NCBI GenBank assembly: GCA_017642855.1
Contig: JAEPOO010000001.1
Coordinates: 434,001 to 498,000 of the forward strand
DNA length: 64,000 bases
Reading direction: 5' to 3'
DNA from: Pseudomonadales bacterium
GTDB lineage: Bacteria > Pseudomonadota > Gammaproteobacteria > Pseudomonadales > Azotimanducaceae
Position numbers and translations under genes: made by a program. The notes beneath the pieces were generated by a model. That model saw only the letters and a program-made list of their open reading frames with translations. It ran no database searches and was not told where the DNA came from. Shown one piece after another: positions 8,251 to 17,166 of this stretch (its first letter is position 1; every line of letters starts with the position of its first letter).

Positions 8251-8556
8251 TTGAGCAACCCGGTTTACATGATTGGAATAATTGATGTGAAAGACTTCGA
8301 AGCCTACGCAGCGAATTACGGCATGCCGGTGGGTGCCATGTTTGCGGAGGTGGGCGCTGAAATTGTTGCTGCATCCACAGAGGCAGAAGTGCTTGAAGGT
8401 GAATGGAGGGGCAACTGGTCTGTGATCGTGAAAGTCCCCAGCGCTGAGATCGCAAGGACGCTCTACGACTCAGAGAAGTATGCTCCCTTCAAGAAAGCCA
8501 GACAGGATTCGCTGGCAAACAGCACGACCTTAGCCATCATTCCGGCGCTTAGCTAG
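8251..8556 (+). CDS. DUF1330-family small protein
   Basis: The likely start is the TTG at 8251, preceded at 8235-8241 by the strong ribosome site AAAGGAG. This gives 101 residues starting MSNPVYMIGIIDVKDF, the usual N-terminus of DUF1330 (dimeric alpha/beta barrel) proteins. A longer reading from 8173 overlaps the divergent gene and has no ribosome site. The C-terminus LANSTTLAIIP is also typical. The biochemical role of the family is not known. Confidence 0.8.
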   Translation: MSNPVYMIGIIDVKDFEAYAANYGMPVGAMFAEVGAEIVAASTEAEVLEGEWRGNWSVIVKVPSAEIARTLYDSEKYAPFKKARQDSLANSTTLAIIPALS

Positions 8557-8557
8557 T

Positions 8558-9139
8558 TCACCAGGGGCGTCGCGAGCCTTGCCAGTCAAACGGCTCAACG
8601 CCATGTTCTGTTAACTGCAGGATTTCCGCGCGGGGCTTGGGTTCATCCAAATACAGAAAACCAATTGTGCCAAACTGCAAAGAAAGGTTGTGCGGATAGG
8701 TTGGTGAGCCAGGGTTAATACAGAGCGTGTCATCAATCAGGTCGATCTGTTCGACATGCGTATCGCCATAAATCAGTACATCCAGATTGTGATCGGGGAA
8801 CAGACGCTCTTTCCAGGCCGCCACTGTGTGATTTGGTGGAATCTGTGGCATGGGCACATAGTGCGTTAATCCAACCTTGAAGTCGGCCAGTTCCAGCATC
8901 CAGGCTTCTCGAACTCTTTCATCATCTGGTTGTACTTCCCGGCCGCCTGAGCCATCTTCGCCATTGCCGCGAGCTGCATACACGGGCGCGATTTCCTGTA
9001 GTCGATCCAGGACGGAAAAATGATGAATGTCCCCTGCGTGTAGGATGCATTCGACACCATGGAACTGCTCATACACATGGGGCCAGAGCTCGGGCATGGC
9101 TTCCGGAATATGCGTATCTGAGATGAGACCAACTTTCAT
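8558..9139 (-). CDS. YfcE/MJ0936-type metallophosphoesterase
   Basis: This 193-residue single-domain calcineurin-like phosphoesterase has DTHIPE at 8-13, HAGDI near 34-38, ARGNGE near 57-62 and GDTHVEQ later, the compact YfcE/MJ0936 arrangement. Family members are broad phosphodiesterases in vitro. The start codon overlaps the stop of the upstream M48 protease gene by four bases, so the two are translationally coupled. Confidence 0.87.
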   Translation of the reverse strand: MKVGLISDTHIPEAMPELWPHVYEQFHGVECILHAGDIHHFSVLDRLQEIAPVYAARGNGEDGSGGREVQPDDERVREAWMLELADFKVGLTHYVPMPQIPPNHTVAAWKERLFPDHNLDVLIYGDTHVEQIDLIDDTLCINPGSPTYPHNLSLQFGTIGFLYLDEPKPRAEILQLTEHGVEPFDWQGSRRPW

Positions 9140-11022
9140 ACTGCGTTACCCAAAGGTGGCATAGGGCACTCAAGACAGTCAGCAACGGTTCTCAAAAGTT
9201 CGAGCTCTATGTGGCTGATCATGTTGTCTGCGCTCACCGTAGCAATGCAGGCTTTGATGAGTTTTGGTTTGCGCAGCGGATGAAGCGAGTTAAGTTTCTC
9301 TAATGCTTTGTTCATCGCTTTGAAACTGAGCGCCGCCTTTTCCTGAAGCTGAATGTCGAGTTCAAGGGTTTCAGCCCCTTTATTGAAGGCATCTGCTGAT
9401 GGAATGTTGGATTCCCGATCACAATGTGCGAGCAGGGACAGCAGAATCTGGCAGGCGTCTTGAACCTGCTTGAGTTTGTTGTACTTCACCACGCTATGTT
9501 TTGCCTCGAACACCTCCTCGAGATGTTTGCTCATCATCTTCTGCACGGCCCACTCTGACAGACCGACGCGACCGTCGGCACGGATGAGCACATCCATATT
9601 CGCCATAAACAGTTTGTACTGCTTGTAACTCAATTGCCTGAGCATGGGATACGCCATTTCCAGAAGAGGCAGTTTCATTCCAGTTTCAAGCTTTGGTTCA
9701 GACAGGATGAGTTTGGCGAGCGCGTCATATACACCGAGGTCTGCTTCGTCTTTAAGATGCGTGAGTTGTTCCGTTCTGACTTCAGCGTCGCCACTCAACA
9801 GAAAGAGGTAAACCAATGATCGAGCGGTGTACGGATCATGCGCAGCGTCTGAAAAAACGTCAGGTATTGAGGCGATGAGCTGTTGTGCGAACAGAACCTG
9901 AGAAGGTTCCGGGTTTCCGATTTGACTGACCACCTGGTCCGCATCGATGGGAACGCCACCAGAGACTCCAGCAAACCCCATGGCGCTATCGGTTGGTGCC
10001 ATGCCTGCGGGTTCTGGCGTTTTCTCCCAGAGAAACTTTTCATCCCAGCCGGGTTGGATGCGTCTGATGCGTTCTTCTAGGGGTGGATGTGTCGTCATCA
10101 GACCGGAAAACGAAAACGTAATGCCCTGTGAGAAAAACAGGTGGCTGATCTCCGCACTCTCTGGATGTTCGAGTATTGATCCTGGTTCATACCCCCCGAT
10201 GCGCTTTAGAGCATCGGCAATGCCATCGGCATTTCGCGTGAACTGTACAGCAGATGCGTCCGCGAGAAATTCGCGCTGGCGACTGACCGCTGCTTTGATC
10301 AGGTTGCCAAAGAACTGACCAATGGCGCCGATCGCCATCAGTCCAATGCCAACCGCTATCACTGCCGCATGCGATCTGTCGCGGCTGGCAGCGACATGGT
10401 GGCTGGGTGAAACAATCATTCGACCGATCAGATAGAGCATCAGAATGCCGTAAAGCACACCCATCAGACGGATGTTCAGGCGCATGTCGCCGTTAAAAAT
10501 GTGACTGAATTCGTGTGCTACGACGCCCTGCAGTTCGTCGCGATTCAGATGGTCGACAGCGCCCTGGGTGACGCCGATCACGGCATCGCCCGGCGAGTAC
10601 CCCGCAGCGAAGGCATTGATGCCTTGTTCGGGAATGATGTACACCGACGGCACAGGTGTGCCTGAGGCGATGGCCATTTCTTCCACCACGTTGAGCAGTT
10701 TGCGTCGGTTGAAGTCACCTTTAGGGTCGATGACCAACTCGCCACCCATCAGCTCTGCGATGGACGCGCCACCTCCCCGGAGCGCGATCAGGCGAATTAA
10801 ACTCGCGATCGCGATTAACACGAGGATAGCGATATTGACGGCCCAGAAAATTTCCCAGGTGTAACGGAAATCGACGGCGGTGGAGGTGGTGTCCTGGAAT
10901 TTAACGAGCAGGTATACCAGGCCATTGGTCAGCAGGGCGAGGGAGATGACCGCCAATGCAAAAAGGAACAACAAAAATTTGGTGTTCCTCCGCGCATTGT
11001 CTTGCGACTGGAAGAAATCCAC
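9136..11022 (-). CDS. M48-family (HtpX-like) membrane metalloprotease with C-terminal extension
   Basis: This 628-residue protein has two N-terminal hydrophobic helices (about 16-40 and 58-80), the zinc motif HEFSH at 170-174, two further hydrophobic stretches after it and a downstream glutamate region REFLADA typical of the third zinc ligand. About 300 extra residues follow the protease domain. They are helical and end in a segment resembling tellurite-resistance TerB-like helices, an architecture seen in M48 proteins paired with LemA. The LemA gene is immediately upstream in the operon. The active site probably faces the cytosol, as in HtpX, and acts in membrane protein quality control. Confidence 0.9.
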   Translation of the reverse strand: MDFFQSQDNARRNTKFLLFLFALAVISLALLTNGLVYLLVKFQDTTSTAVDFRYTWEIFWAVNIAILVLIAIASLIRLIALRGGGASIAELMGGELVIDPKGDFNRRKLLNVVEEMAIASGTPVPSVYIIPEQGINAFAAGYSPGDAVIGVTQGAVDHLNRDELQGVVAHEFSHIFNGDMRLNIRLMGVLYGILMLYLIGRMIVSPSHHVAASRDRSHAAVIAVGIGLMAIGAIGQFFGNLIKAAVSRQREFLADASAVQFTRNADGIADALKRIGGYEPGSILEHPESAEISHLFFSQGITFSFSGLMTTHPPLEERIRRIQPGWDEKFLWEKTPEPAGMAPTDSAMGFAGVSGGVPIDADQVVSQIGNPEPSQVLFAQQLIASIPDVFSDAAHDPYTARSLVYLFLLSGDAEVRTEQLTHLKDEADLGVYDALAKLILSEPKLETGMKLPLLEMAYPMLRQLSYKQYKLFMANMDVLIRADGRVGLSEWAVQKMMSKHLEEVFEAKHSVVKYNKLKQVQDACQILLSLLAHCDRESNIPSADAFNKGAETLELDIQLQEKAALSFKAMNKALEKLNSLHPLRKPKLIKACIATVSADNMISHIELELLRTVADCLECPMPPLGNAV

Positions 11023-11039
11023 AGTGATTTACCGAGGGA

Positions 11040-11636
11040 TTAAAACGAAACGGAAGGCGCTTCCTGAATCGCCTCGCTGTCTTCGAATTCCAGCAGTTCT
11101 GCATCGGTCGGGTGTCCAAACGTTGGTGCCAACACAACGTTCGGGAATGACTGACGGTAGGTGTTGTAAGCCATGATCTGATCGTTGAAGGCCTGTCGTG
11201 CAAACGCAATTTTGTTTTCCGTCGTCGTCAGTTCTTCCGTCAACTGCATCATATTCTCGTTAGCTTTGAGGTCCGGGTAAGCTTCCACCGCAATATTGAA
11301 TCGGCTAAGAGCGCCCTGAAGTACACCTTCCTGGCTGACGAGGCCTTGAATGGCCTGCGCATTGCCTGGGTCACGTGCTGCCTCGGCAAGCACAGAAGCG
11401 GCAGCGTCGCGAGCTTCCGTCACCGCCTGCAAGGTCTCTCTTTCGTGATCAAGGTAACCCTTGGCAGTTTCGACGAGATTGGGAATCAGGTCGTAGCGTC
11501 GCTTCAGCTGAACTTCAATCTGTGCGAAGGCGTTTTTGTATCGGTTCTTTAAGGCGACCAGCTGGTTGTAGATCCCAACGGCCCAGAAAACCAGACCCGC
11601 AATGATTGCCAAAGTGATAATCGTCGAGACATCCAT
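11040..11636 (-). CDS. lemA: LemA family protein
   Basis: This 198-residue protein has one N-terminal transmembrane segment (about 5-24: IITLAIIAGLVFWAVGIYNQ) followed by the family signature NRYKNAFAQIEVQLKRRYDL and PNLVETAKGYLDHE, then a helical bundle. LemA proteins are conserved membrane-anchored helical proteins, often encoded next to HtpX-like proteases as here. The molecular function is still unclear. Confidence 0.93.
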   Translation of the reverse strand: MDVSTIITLAIIAGLVFWAVGIYNQLVALKNRYKNAFAQIEVQLKRRYDLIPNLVETAKGYLDHERETLQAVTEARDAAASVLAEAARDPGNAQAIQGLVSQEGVLQGALSRFNIAVEAYPDLKANENMMQLTEELTTTENKIAFARQAFNDQIMAYNTYRQSFPNVVLAPTFGHPTDAELLEFEDSEAIQEAPSVSF

Positions 11637-11718
11637 GATTCGGCCCTTACTAATTTGCTTAATTGGGTTTTAATGAGTCTGAGTGACTAATGCAAATCGG
11701 GTTTGCTAATATTGACCA

Positions 11719-12846
11719 TTATTTCCCGAATTCTTCCCTGATCCTTTCACTTTCGGCGCCGATGGCCGGTATTTTCAATTTGGTTTTCACTTTTCCTTCA
11801 ATCTCAGCGCCGCGCCCGAGCGCCTCAATGGTGCCGTTTTCAGTCTCTATTTGACGAAAGCGGTTCTGCGGATGCGCTGCCAGATCGCTCAAATCGCTGA
11901 CTCTGCCGTAGGCGATATTGGCGGAATCTAGACGCTCAATCACATCTTCACGGTCAGTCCTTTGGAACACTTTAGTAATCAGGGTTTCAAGGGCTTCGCG
12001 GTTCTCTAAACGTTTTTCATTGTCGGCGAAACGAGCGTCTGTGGCGAGGCGCTCATCGCCCAGCACATCCCGGCATAACCACAGCCATTCCCGCTCGTTC
12101 TGGATGCTGAACAGCACCTGCTTTTCGTCGCCGCAGGTGAACGCGCCATAGGGCGCAATAGAAGGGTGTTTCAATCCATGATTCTGCGGCGTGAAGCCGC
12201 CATATCGGTGCTGCAGGTAAGGCACATTCATCCAGTCTGCAGTTGAATGATACAGAGAGACGTTGATCAATCTGCCTTGATTCTCCGGGTCCCGCGCACG
12301 AGCGAACAACGCAAGCAGAATTTCCTGATAAGCCGTCATCCCCGCAGAAATGTCAGAGACAGACACCCCGACTCTGGTGAGTTCTTCACCGACGCCTGTG
12401 ATGGAACAAAGGCCGCTCTCTGCCTGGATTAAAAGATCGTAAGCTTTCTGGTTTTTGTAGGGGCCGTCTTCGCCGTAACCGGATATCGAACAGATAATCA
12501 GTTCAGGATATTCGGCTCTCAGAGACTCAGGCGCGAAGCCTAATCGAGCCAACGCGCCTGGAGCAAGATTCTGGATAAACACATCGGCTTCTTTGAGCAG
12601 GTTGCATAAGAGCTGCCGGTCGGCTTCTTCGCGAAGGTTCAGTGTGACGCTCTCTTTGCCTGCGTTTAACCAAACGAAGTAAGCGCTTTCGCCTTCGACC
12701 ATCGAGTCGTAGCGTCGTGCGAAGTCGCCCTCGTCACGTTCGATCTTGATGACCCGTGCGCCTTCCTCCGCGAGACGACCGGACACATAAGGTGCGGCTA
12801 CCGCCTGTTCAAGTGTAACGATGGTAATGCCTGAAAGATCTGTCAT
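11719..12846 (-). CDS. CaiB/BaiF-family CoA transferase
   Basis: This 375-residue protein starts at the ATG at 12846, which overlaps the TGA of the upstream gene (ATGA). A 12-residue longer reading is unlikely. The sequence shows the class III CoA-transferase landmarks: LSGITIVTLEQAVAAPYVSG at the N-terminus, KIERDEGDFAR, the segment NAGKESVTLNL and a C-terminal substrate-cap region. The family forms interlocked dimers and moves CoA between acyl groups through an aspartyl-CoA thioester. The substrate cannot be read from sequence. Confidence 0.9.
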   Translation of the reverse strand: MTDLSGITIVTLEQAVAAPYVSGRLAEEGARVIKIERDEGDFARRYDSMVEGESAYFVWLNAGKESVTLNLREEADRQLLCNLLKEADVFIQNLAPGALARLGFAPESLRAEYPELIICSISGYGEDGPYKNQKAYDLLIQAESGLCSITGVGEELTRVGVSVSDISAGMTAYQEILLALFARARDPENQGRLINVSLYHSTADWMNVPYLQHRYGGFTPQNHGLKHPSIAPYGAFTCGDEKQVLFSIQNEREWLWLCRDVLGDERLATDARFADNEKRLENREALETLITKVFQRTDREDVIERLDSANIAYGRVSDLSDLAAHPQNRFRQIETENGTIEALGRGAEIEGKVKTKLKIPAIGAESERIREEFGK

Positions 12847-13901
12847 GTTTGATTCACACCCGGTAGCGCCAGTTTCGTCCAATGCAGGATTCCCCCTGGA
12901 ATGTTGGCCACTTTGTCACGACCCACAGATCTTAAGATTTGCGTCGCCATGGCAGAACGTTTGCCTGACTGGCAGATAACGACCACCGGTCGATTAACGG
13001 GTACTTCATGCAGACGATCACGGAGTTCACTCAGAGGAATCGAGAGCGAACCTTCTATGTGACCGAGCTCGCCGTTGTACTCCTCTTGACTGCGGACATC
13101 GAGAATACAAACAGCCTCACCCTGTCGTGCGACCCAGTCCGGTGCGACTTCTGGTACGCCTGCAAAGGTGATCGTGATAGGTGCCCAATCAGGTAGAGTG
13201 ATGGATTCGTCGGCCCTGCCGCACTTCAGGTTTGCTGGTAATGCAATTTCCAGTTGCCTTGGGTGGGGTAGACCGAGATTATTCATATAACCCACAAAAT
13301 CTTCTTCTCGCGCGTCTCCGCCGATTCTTGGGTTGTAGCGTTTTTCTTCTGCGACCGTGGAAACGGTGCGACCCATGTAATCGTGAGCTGGGTAGAGCAG
13401 GCAATCGTCGGGCAGACTGAAGATTTTGTCTTGGATGCTTTTCCACATGGTGTGAACATCACCCGCCTGGAAGTCGGTGCGCCCGGCGCTTCTGATCAGC
13501 AAGCAATCGCCGGGAAAAGCCATCTGCTTGTCGTTGGTCACAAAGGTGAAACAACCATTGGTGTGGCCGGGTGTATGCATGGCGGTCACCGAGGAGTCGC
13601 CAAAAGCGAGGACCATGCCGTCTTTGAGCGCAATGTCGACACCATCGGCTTCGTAATCTGCGGCAAGCGCGATCTCGGCGCCTTCCTTCTCCTTCAGCAA
13701 CCAGGCACCGGTCACATGGTCCGCGTGGACGTGGGTATCCAGTGAGTACTTCACGTTCAGGCTGAGTTCGCGCAACAGGGCAATATCCCGAGTGTGCTGT
13801 TCAAATACCGGGTCAATGACCACGGCCTCATGAGTCGTCTCACACCCGAGAATGTAGGTATAGGTAGAAGAGTCGGCGTCGAATAATTGGCGGAAGATCA
13901 T
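12843..13901 (-). CDS. Metallo-beta-lactamase (persulfide dioxygenase-like) fused to rhodanese
   Basis: This 352-residue fusion has an N-terminal ETHE1-type MBL domain with HVHADH at 57-62 and later HTPGHT and PAHDYMG, and a C-terminal rhodanese domain (about 245-345) with the active-site loop CQSGKRSAM. ETHE1-type enzymes oxidise glutathione persulfide to sulfite, and rhodanese moves sulfane sulfur, so the fusion is consistent with sulfide/persulfide detoxification. It sits in a two-gene overlap with the CoA transferase, with no evident functional link between them. Confidence 0.9.
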   Translation of the reverse strand: MIFRQLFDADSSTYTYILGCETTHEAVVIDPVFEQHTRDIALLRELSLNVKYSLDTHVHADHVTGAWLLKEKEGAEIALAADYEADGVDIALKDGMVLAFGDSSVTAMHTPGHTNGCFTFVTNDKQMAFPGDCLLIRSAGRTDFQAGDVHTMWKSIQDKIFSLPDDCLLYPAHDYMGRTVSTVAEEKRYNPRIGGDAREEDFVGYMNNLGLPHPRQLEIALPANLKCGRADESITLPDWAPITITFAGVPEVAPDWVARQGEAVCILDVRSQEEYNGELGHIEGSLSIPLSELRDRLHEVPVNRPVVVICQSGKRSAMATQILRSVGRDKVANIPGGILHWTKLALPGVNQT

Positions 13902-13934
13902 GTACGAGAGCCCGTAAAACTGGCCGTGAGTATA

Positions 13935-14804
13935 CTAGCTTCGGAACAACCAGGCTTTCTGCGCTTCGCTCAGCAGTTGGTTAACTCGAGCGTCGAGCCT
14001 GTTCAATTGCTCCTCAGTCATCTTTTCTCGCCACTGCGAATTTTTGCCGGTGGCGAAGAATGAGTTCTCGTGCTTCCACAATCCGGTACCGGCCGCTGGA
14101 GCGTACTGGTCACCTTTCTTCTGCATGTTCTCGAAGGTACCGGCGTCGGTCATCTCGTCCAGCTGTTGACCATCGAGACTTACGTCTAGGATGTCGCCGA
14201 GTTTTGCGATATGTCCACGGAGGTCCTGTTTCAGGTCGTAGTAGTGGAGCAGATGAACGTTTGGTAGATCTCGGTAATCCCAGTAAGTTTTTAAGAAGTG
14301 GGTGTGGGTTTCTATCGTCTGATGATCAAAGTAGGTGGGGTCGAGAGAGCCATCGATCCAGTGGTCAATCTCGTGACCGTCACGAGTCAACAACGTGGCT
14401 GCAATTTCTTCGTTGGACATGTTGTCCTGGTGATTCATCATGGAGAACAGCGCATCTCTCGGGTCTCGCATCACAACCAGGTACTGGCACTCGTTGTGGT
14501 GGGGTATGCCATCCAGCGGTGTGTGCGTTTTGATAAAACGGCGATGTGTTTGATTGTCAACGAGTCGCAGATACTCATCTAAAGGCGCCAGGTCTGCATC
14601 AATCCAGGGAGAGATCACGCCGGGTTTCTCTCCGTGATCGGCTCCTTCGAAGATCACCATGGCAACAAGCGCCTGGGTCCAGGTGGTGCCACATTTGGGT
14701 GGTGTGCAGATGAAGATGTCGTCGGGCCGGTATTGAAATTTTTCCCAGCGATCCGTGTCTGTGACTGGACCTTTGTAGGTTGCGCTCTTGCCGGGTAGTG
14801 CCAT
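13935..14804 (-). CDS. Sulfotransferase domain protein
   Basis: This 289-residue protein has the 5'-phosphosulfate loop PKCGTTW at 36-42 and the 3'-phosphate region with VVMRDPRDALFSMMNH, the two PAPS-binding signatures of cytosolic-type sulfotransferases. It has no signal peptide. The family transfers sulfuryl from PAPS to alcohols or amines; the acceptor is unknown. Confidence 0.88.
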   Translation of the reverse strand: MALPGKSATYKGPVTDTDRWEKFQYRPDDIFICTPPKCGTTWTQALVAMVIFEGADHGEKPGVISPWIDADLAPLDEYLRLVDNQTHRRFIKTHTPLDGIPHHNECQYLVVMRDPRDALFSMMNHQDNMSNEEIAATLLTRDGHEIDHWIDGSLDPTYFDHQTIETHTHFLKTYWDYRDLPNVHLLHYYDLKQDLRGHIAKLGDILDVSLDGQQLDEMTDAGTFENMQKKGDQYAPAAGTGLWKHENSFFATGKNSQWREKMTEEQLNRLDARVNQLLSEAQKAWLFRS

Positions 14805-14885
14805 CAGTTTGCCCTTGGTGGTTTTTCATGTGCTCGAACCCTACCAAGGTGTGATAGTTTCGTCATCACGTGACGTCAGGAATTC

Positions 14886-15467
14886 ATGATGAGTGTTTTG
14901 TTTGGTCCAGTTGTTCAACAAGGATATGTGGTGCCAGATGTTGATGCGGCTATCCAGCATTGGCTTGCCAGAGGGGTGGGTCCCTTCTTTCTTCAAGACA
15001 TCCGAGGTTTTTCTGGCAGCTATGACGGCAAACACATCGATGCTGATATGCGCGCCGGCTTTGCCTACTGTGGTGATCAGCAGATCGAAGTGATTACACC
15101 GGAGGGTTCACATCCTTCAATTTATAAAGACTTTCTGGAAGACCGTCCCGAAGGCGGGCTGCAGCACCTCGCGTATTGGGTTGATGACGTGGACGATGCC
15201 TTGGCTGGCATCGAAGCGAAAGGGTGCAAGCACAAGGTCTGGCAACGCTATGGTGAAGCGCCGAGTTATAAAGCACATGCCTATATCGATATCGAAGATC
15301 AGCCGGGTGTGATGATTCAGCTCATGGCGCGTAGCGACTTTTATGACATGTTCTTTGGTTTGATGAAGAAGTCAGCGGACGAGTGGGATGGTGTGACCGA
15401 ACCGATTCGCATGCTGGATATGTCGACAGGTTCACCCAAAGCTGTGCCCTATGAGCGTCGCGTCTAA
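14886..15467 (+). CDS. VOC-family (glyoxalase-like) protein
   Basis: This 193-residue protein begins with a vicinal-oxygen-chelate half-domain (GPVVQQGYVVPDVDAAIQHW) and has a second half with LQHLAYWVDDVDDALAG and a C-terminal GVMIQLM strand ending in a metal-ligand-like position. VOC proteins include glyoxalases, extradiol dioxygenases and epimerases, and the reaction cannot be assigned. It is convergent with the next gene and overlaps it by four bases. Confidence 0.8.
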   Translation: MMSVLFGPVVQQGYVVPDVDAAIQHWLARGVGPFFLQDIRGFSGSYDGKHIDADMRAGFAYCGDQQIEVITPEGSHPSIYKDFLEDRPEGGLQHLAYWVDDVDDALAGIEAKGCKHKVWQRYGEAPSYKAHAYIDIEDQPGVMIQLMARSDFYDMFFGLMKKSADEWDGVTEPIRMLDMSTGSPKAVPYERRV

Positions 15468-16477
15468 TTTTTTGGCAGCAGATTCGGCATGCAAGGTGGC
15501 TTAAGGCAAAGGTCTTCGCCACCCGCTGGGATTTCACCGGTTTTGTCGAAGATGCCCGTCATCTTAAGGTTGGCAATATGTGCGCCCTTTTCATCTACGG
15601 TAACCCAAACTAGTTGATCCATCGTTGGTCCGTTCTGCGGTAAGAATACGCCGCCGGTTGTGGCCAGCTGAATGTAGTCTCGGTCATTTCGAACAGTGTG
15701 CTTGTAGGCATGTCGGTGACCGTGGAACACGGTATAGGGTCTGTCAGCTAAGACAGCTTCGACAGCCTGCCATGTTGGCATGTCATCATTCGCCCAGGGC
15801 GCTTTGTGCGACAGAACAAACGTCCATCGAACATTGTCGTTGTTTTGCAAGGCTTGCTGCATGTACGCGGACTGTTCGGCTGAAATCATGCCCGTCTGAT
15901 CTTCGGGGTGATTGGCGTAAGCTGTTTCACCAAAGGCTCCCCAACCTTCGGTCATGGCGACTTTGTAGGCCTCGGTCCGCATTTTGATGATTTCCTGCAT
16001 GCGCTCGTCAGTGTGATCATCCGTATCCAGGATCAGGAATAGGATGTCCCGGTATCGAACGTGAAAGTACCGGGGGCCCAATCGCTCTGCCCAGACCTCT
16101 CTCATGGTTTGACCCATCAGATCGTGATTGCCGCCGGTATAGATAACGGGCGCGCCAGCTCGACTGACTCGTTCATCGAAGGAATCCCACTGGTCGATCA
16201 GCTCTTGTCGATCTTCGCCGCCCTCGATCAGGTCTCCAACATTCACAATGAGTTCCGGTCGAAGTAGATTTAGCTGCGCGACGGCAGTTTCGAACACGCC
16301 TTCGCGTTCCCCACCTGTTAAGTCCGAAAAGACGGCGAACCTGACGGTGTCCTGATCGTAGTCAGGTACCTGGGAAGACCAGGGGAGGGGTGAGTCCGCT
16401 AGATCATGCTGAATGGTTGGTGGACTGCTGCAGGCGGTTAGCAGAAACATAAGTAATAGGAGTGCTGAGTTTTTCAT
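15464..16477 (-). CDS. Lipoprotein metallophosphoesterase
   Basis: This 337-residue protein has a lipoprotein signal peptide with lipobox LTAC at 13-16, so it is expected to be anchored on the periplasmic face or outer membrane. Calcineurin-like motifs follow in order: FSDLTG near 50, VNVGDLIEGG, YTGGNHDLM and later VFHGHRHAYKH. Substrates of exported members are phosphomonoesters or diesters. The start lies about 40 bases from the divergent SnoaL-like gene. Confidence 0.85.
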   Translation of the reverse strand: MKNSALLLLMFLLTACSSPPTIQHDLADSPLPWSSQVPDYDQDTVRFAVFSDLTGGEREGVFETAVAQLNLLRPELIVNVGDLIEGGEDRQELIDQWDSFDERVSRAGAPVIYTGGNHDLMGQTMREVWAERLGPRYFHVRYRDILFLILDTDDHTDERMQEIIKMRTEAYKVAMTEGWGAFGETAYANHPEDQTGMISAEQSAYMQQALQNNDNVRWTFVLSHKAPWANDDMPTWQAVEAVLADRPYTVFHGHRHAYKHTVRNDRDYIQLATTGGVFLPQNGPTMDQLVWVTVDEKGAHIANLKMTGIFDKTGEIPAGGEDLCLKPPCMPNLLPKN

Positions 16478-16518
16478 CGCGTCATTGTACTAATATGTCT
16501 CGAGAGAGGGGGTTAGAT

Positions 16519-16971
16519 ATGCCTGAAGAATTAGAAGCCCGGATACAACGGCTCGAGGACCTGGAAGCAATACGCCGGCTAAAGGCGACCTACTGCGACA
16601 TTTGTGATGACGATCATAATGCTGAGCGAATCATCACGATCTTTACGGAGGACGGGACCTGGGAAGGAGAGGGCATCGGCACCGCGAAGGGACATGAGGC
16701 GATCAGAAAGCTGTTCGATCAGTTCAGCGATGCCATCAAGTTTTCACAGCACATGGTCCACAACCCGATCATCGACGTGGATGGCGATGAAGCCATAGGC
16801 CGCTGGTATTTCCACGGTATGTTCACCATGCGTCGTAATGACAAACCCATGTGGCAGGCCTGCCGATATCATGAGGTATACCGCCGGACTCCCGATGGCT
16901 GGAAGATCCATCACCTAAAGATTGCAGAGCCGAAGTTTGCGGCTAGTTATGACAAAGGATGGGCGCTATAA
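16519..16971 (+). CDS. SnoaL-like (NTF2-fold) protein
   Basis: The likely ATG at 16519 follows a purine-rich ribosome site (AGAGGGGG). This gives 150 residues starting MPEELEARIQRLEDLEAIRR, the helical opening of the SnoaL_4/ring-hydroxylating-beta-like family, then TYCDICDDDHNAERI and FTEDGTWEGEG. Such proteins act as cyclases, dehydratases or small subunits, and the role here is unknown. It is the last chromosomal gene before the tRNA that hosts the integrated element. Confidence 0.75.
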   Translation: MPEELEARIQRLEDLEAIRRLKATYCDICDDDHNAERIITIFTEDGTWEGEGIGTAKGHEAIRKLFDQFSDAIKFSQHMVHNPIIDVDGDEAIGRWYFHGMFTMRRNDKPMWQACRYHEVYRRTPDGWKIHHLKIAEPKFAASYDKGWAL

Positions 16972-17007
16972 TCGCGTCCTCTTTGCCCGCGCATGCGGGT
17001 TCTCTGT

Positions 17008-17084
17008 CCGCCCATAGCTCAGCTGGATAGAGCACCAGGCTTCGAACCTGGGTGTCGGGAGTTCGAATCTCTCTGGGCGGGCCA
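17008..17084 (+). tRNA. tRNA-Arg (anticodon TCG), CCA encoded
   Basis: The 77-base cloverleaf folds completely. The acceptor stem is CCGCCCA/TGGGCGG, the D stem is GCTC/GAGC, the anticodon stem CCAGG/CCTGG carries loop CTTCGAA with anticodon TCG at 17042-17044, and the T arm is GGGAG-TTCGAAT-CTCTC, followed by discriminator G and an encoded CCA. The 3' half from 17037 onward is part of a 53-bp repeat found again at 37075, showing that the element integrated here and restores the tRNA. Confidence 0.95.
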
Positions 17085-17089
17085 TTTCT
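17037..17089 (+). repeat. attL: 53-bp direct repeat, tRNA-Arg 3' half
   Basis: This block is identical over 53 bp to 37075-37127. It runs from the 3' end of the anticodon-stem 5' strand through the CCA and five bases beyond. The bases on each side differ between the copies, defining the repeat limits. Confidence 0.95.
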
Positions 17090-17120
17090 AAAGGGCTGTA
17101 GCGTCTCTCGAAAACCGAAT

Positions 17121-17150
17121 TGTCTAGTATTTCTCTGATTGTCTAATATT
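17121..17150 (+). promoter_or_regulatory. Left integrase arm-type sites (two direct repeats)
   Basis: TGTCTAGTATT (17121-17131) and TGTCTAATATT (17140-17150) lie just inside attL. The same 10-11-mer recurs inside the right end in both orientations. Repeats of this type inside att regions are normally bound by the N-terminal domain of tyrosine integrases. Confidence 0.7.
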
Positions 17151-17166
17151 CTTAAGCAAGCTCCGT

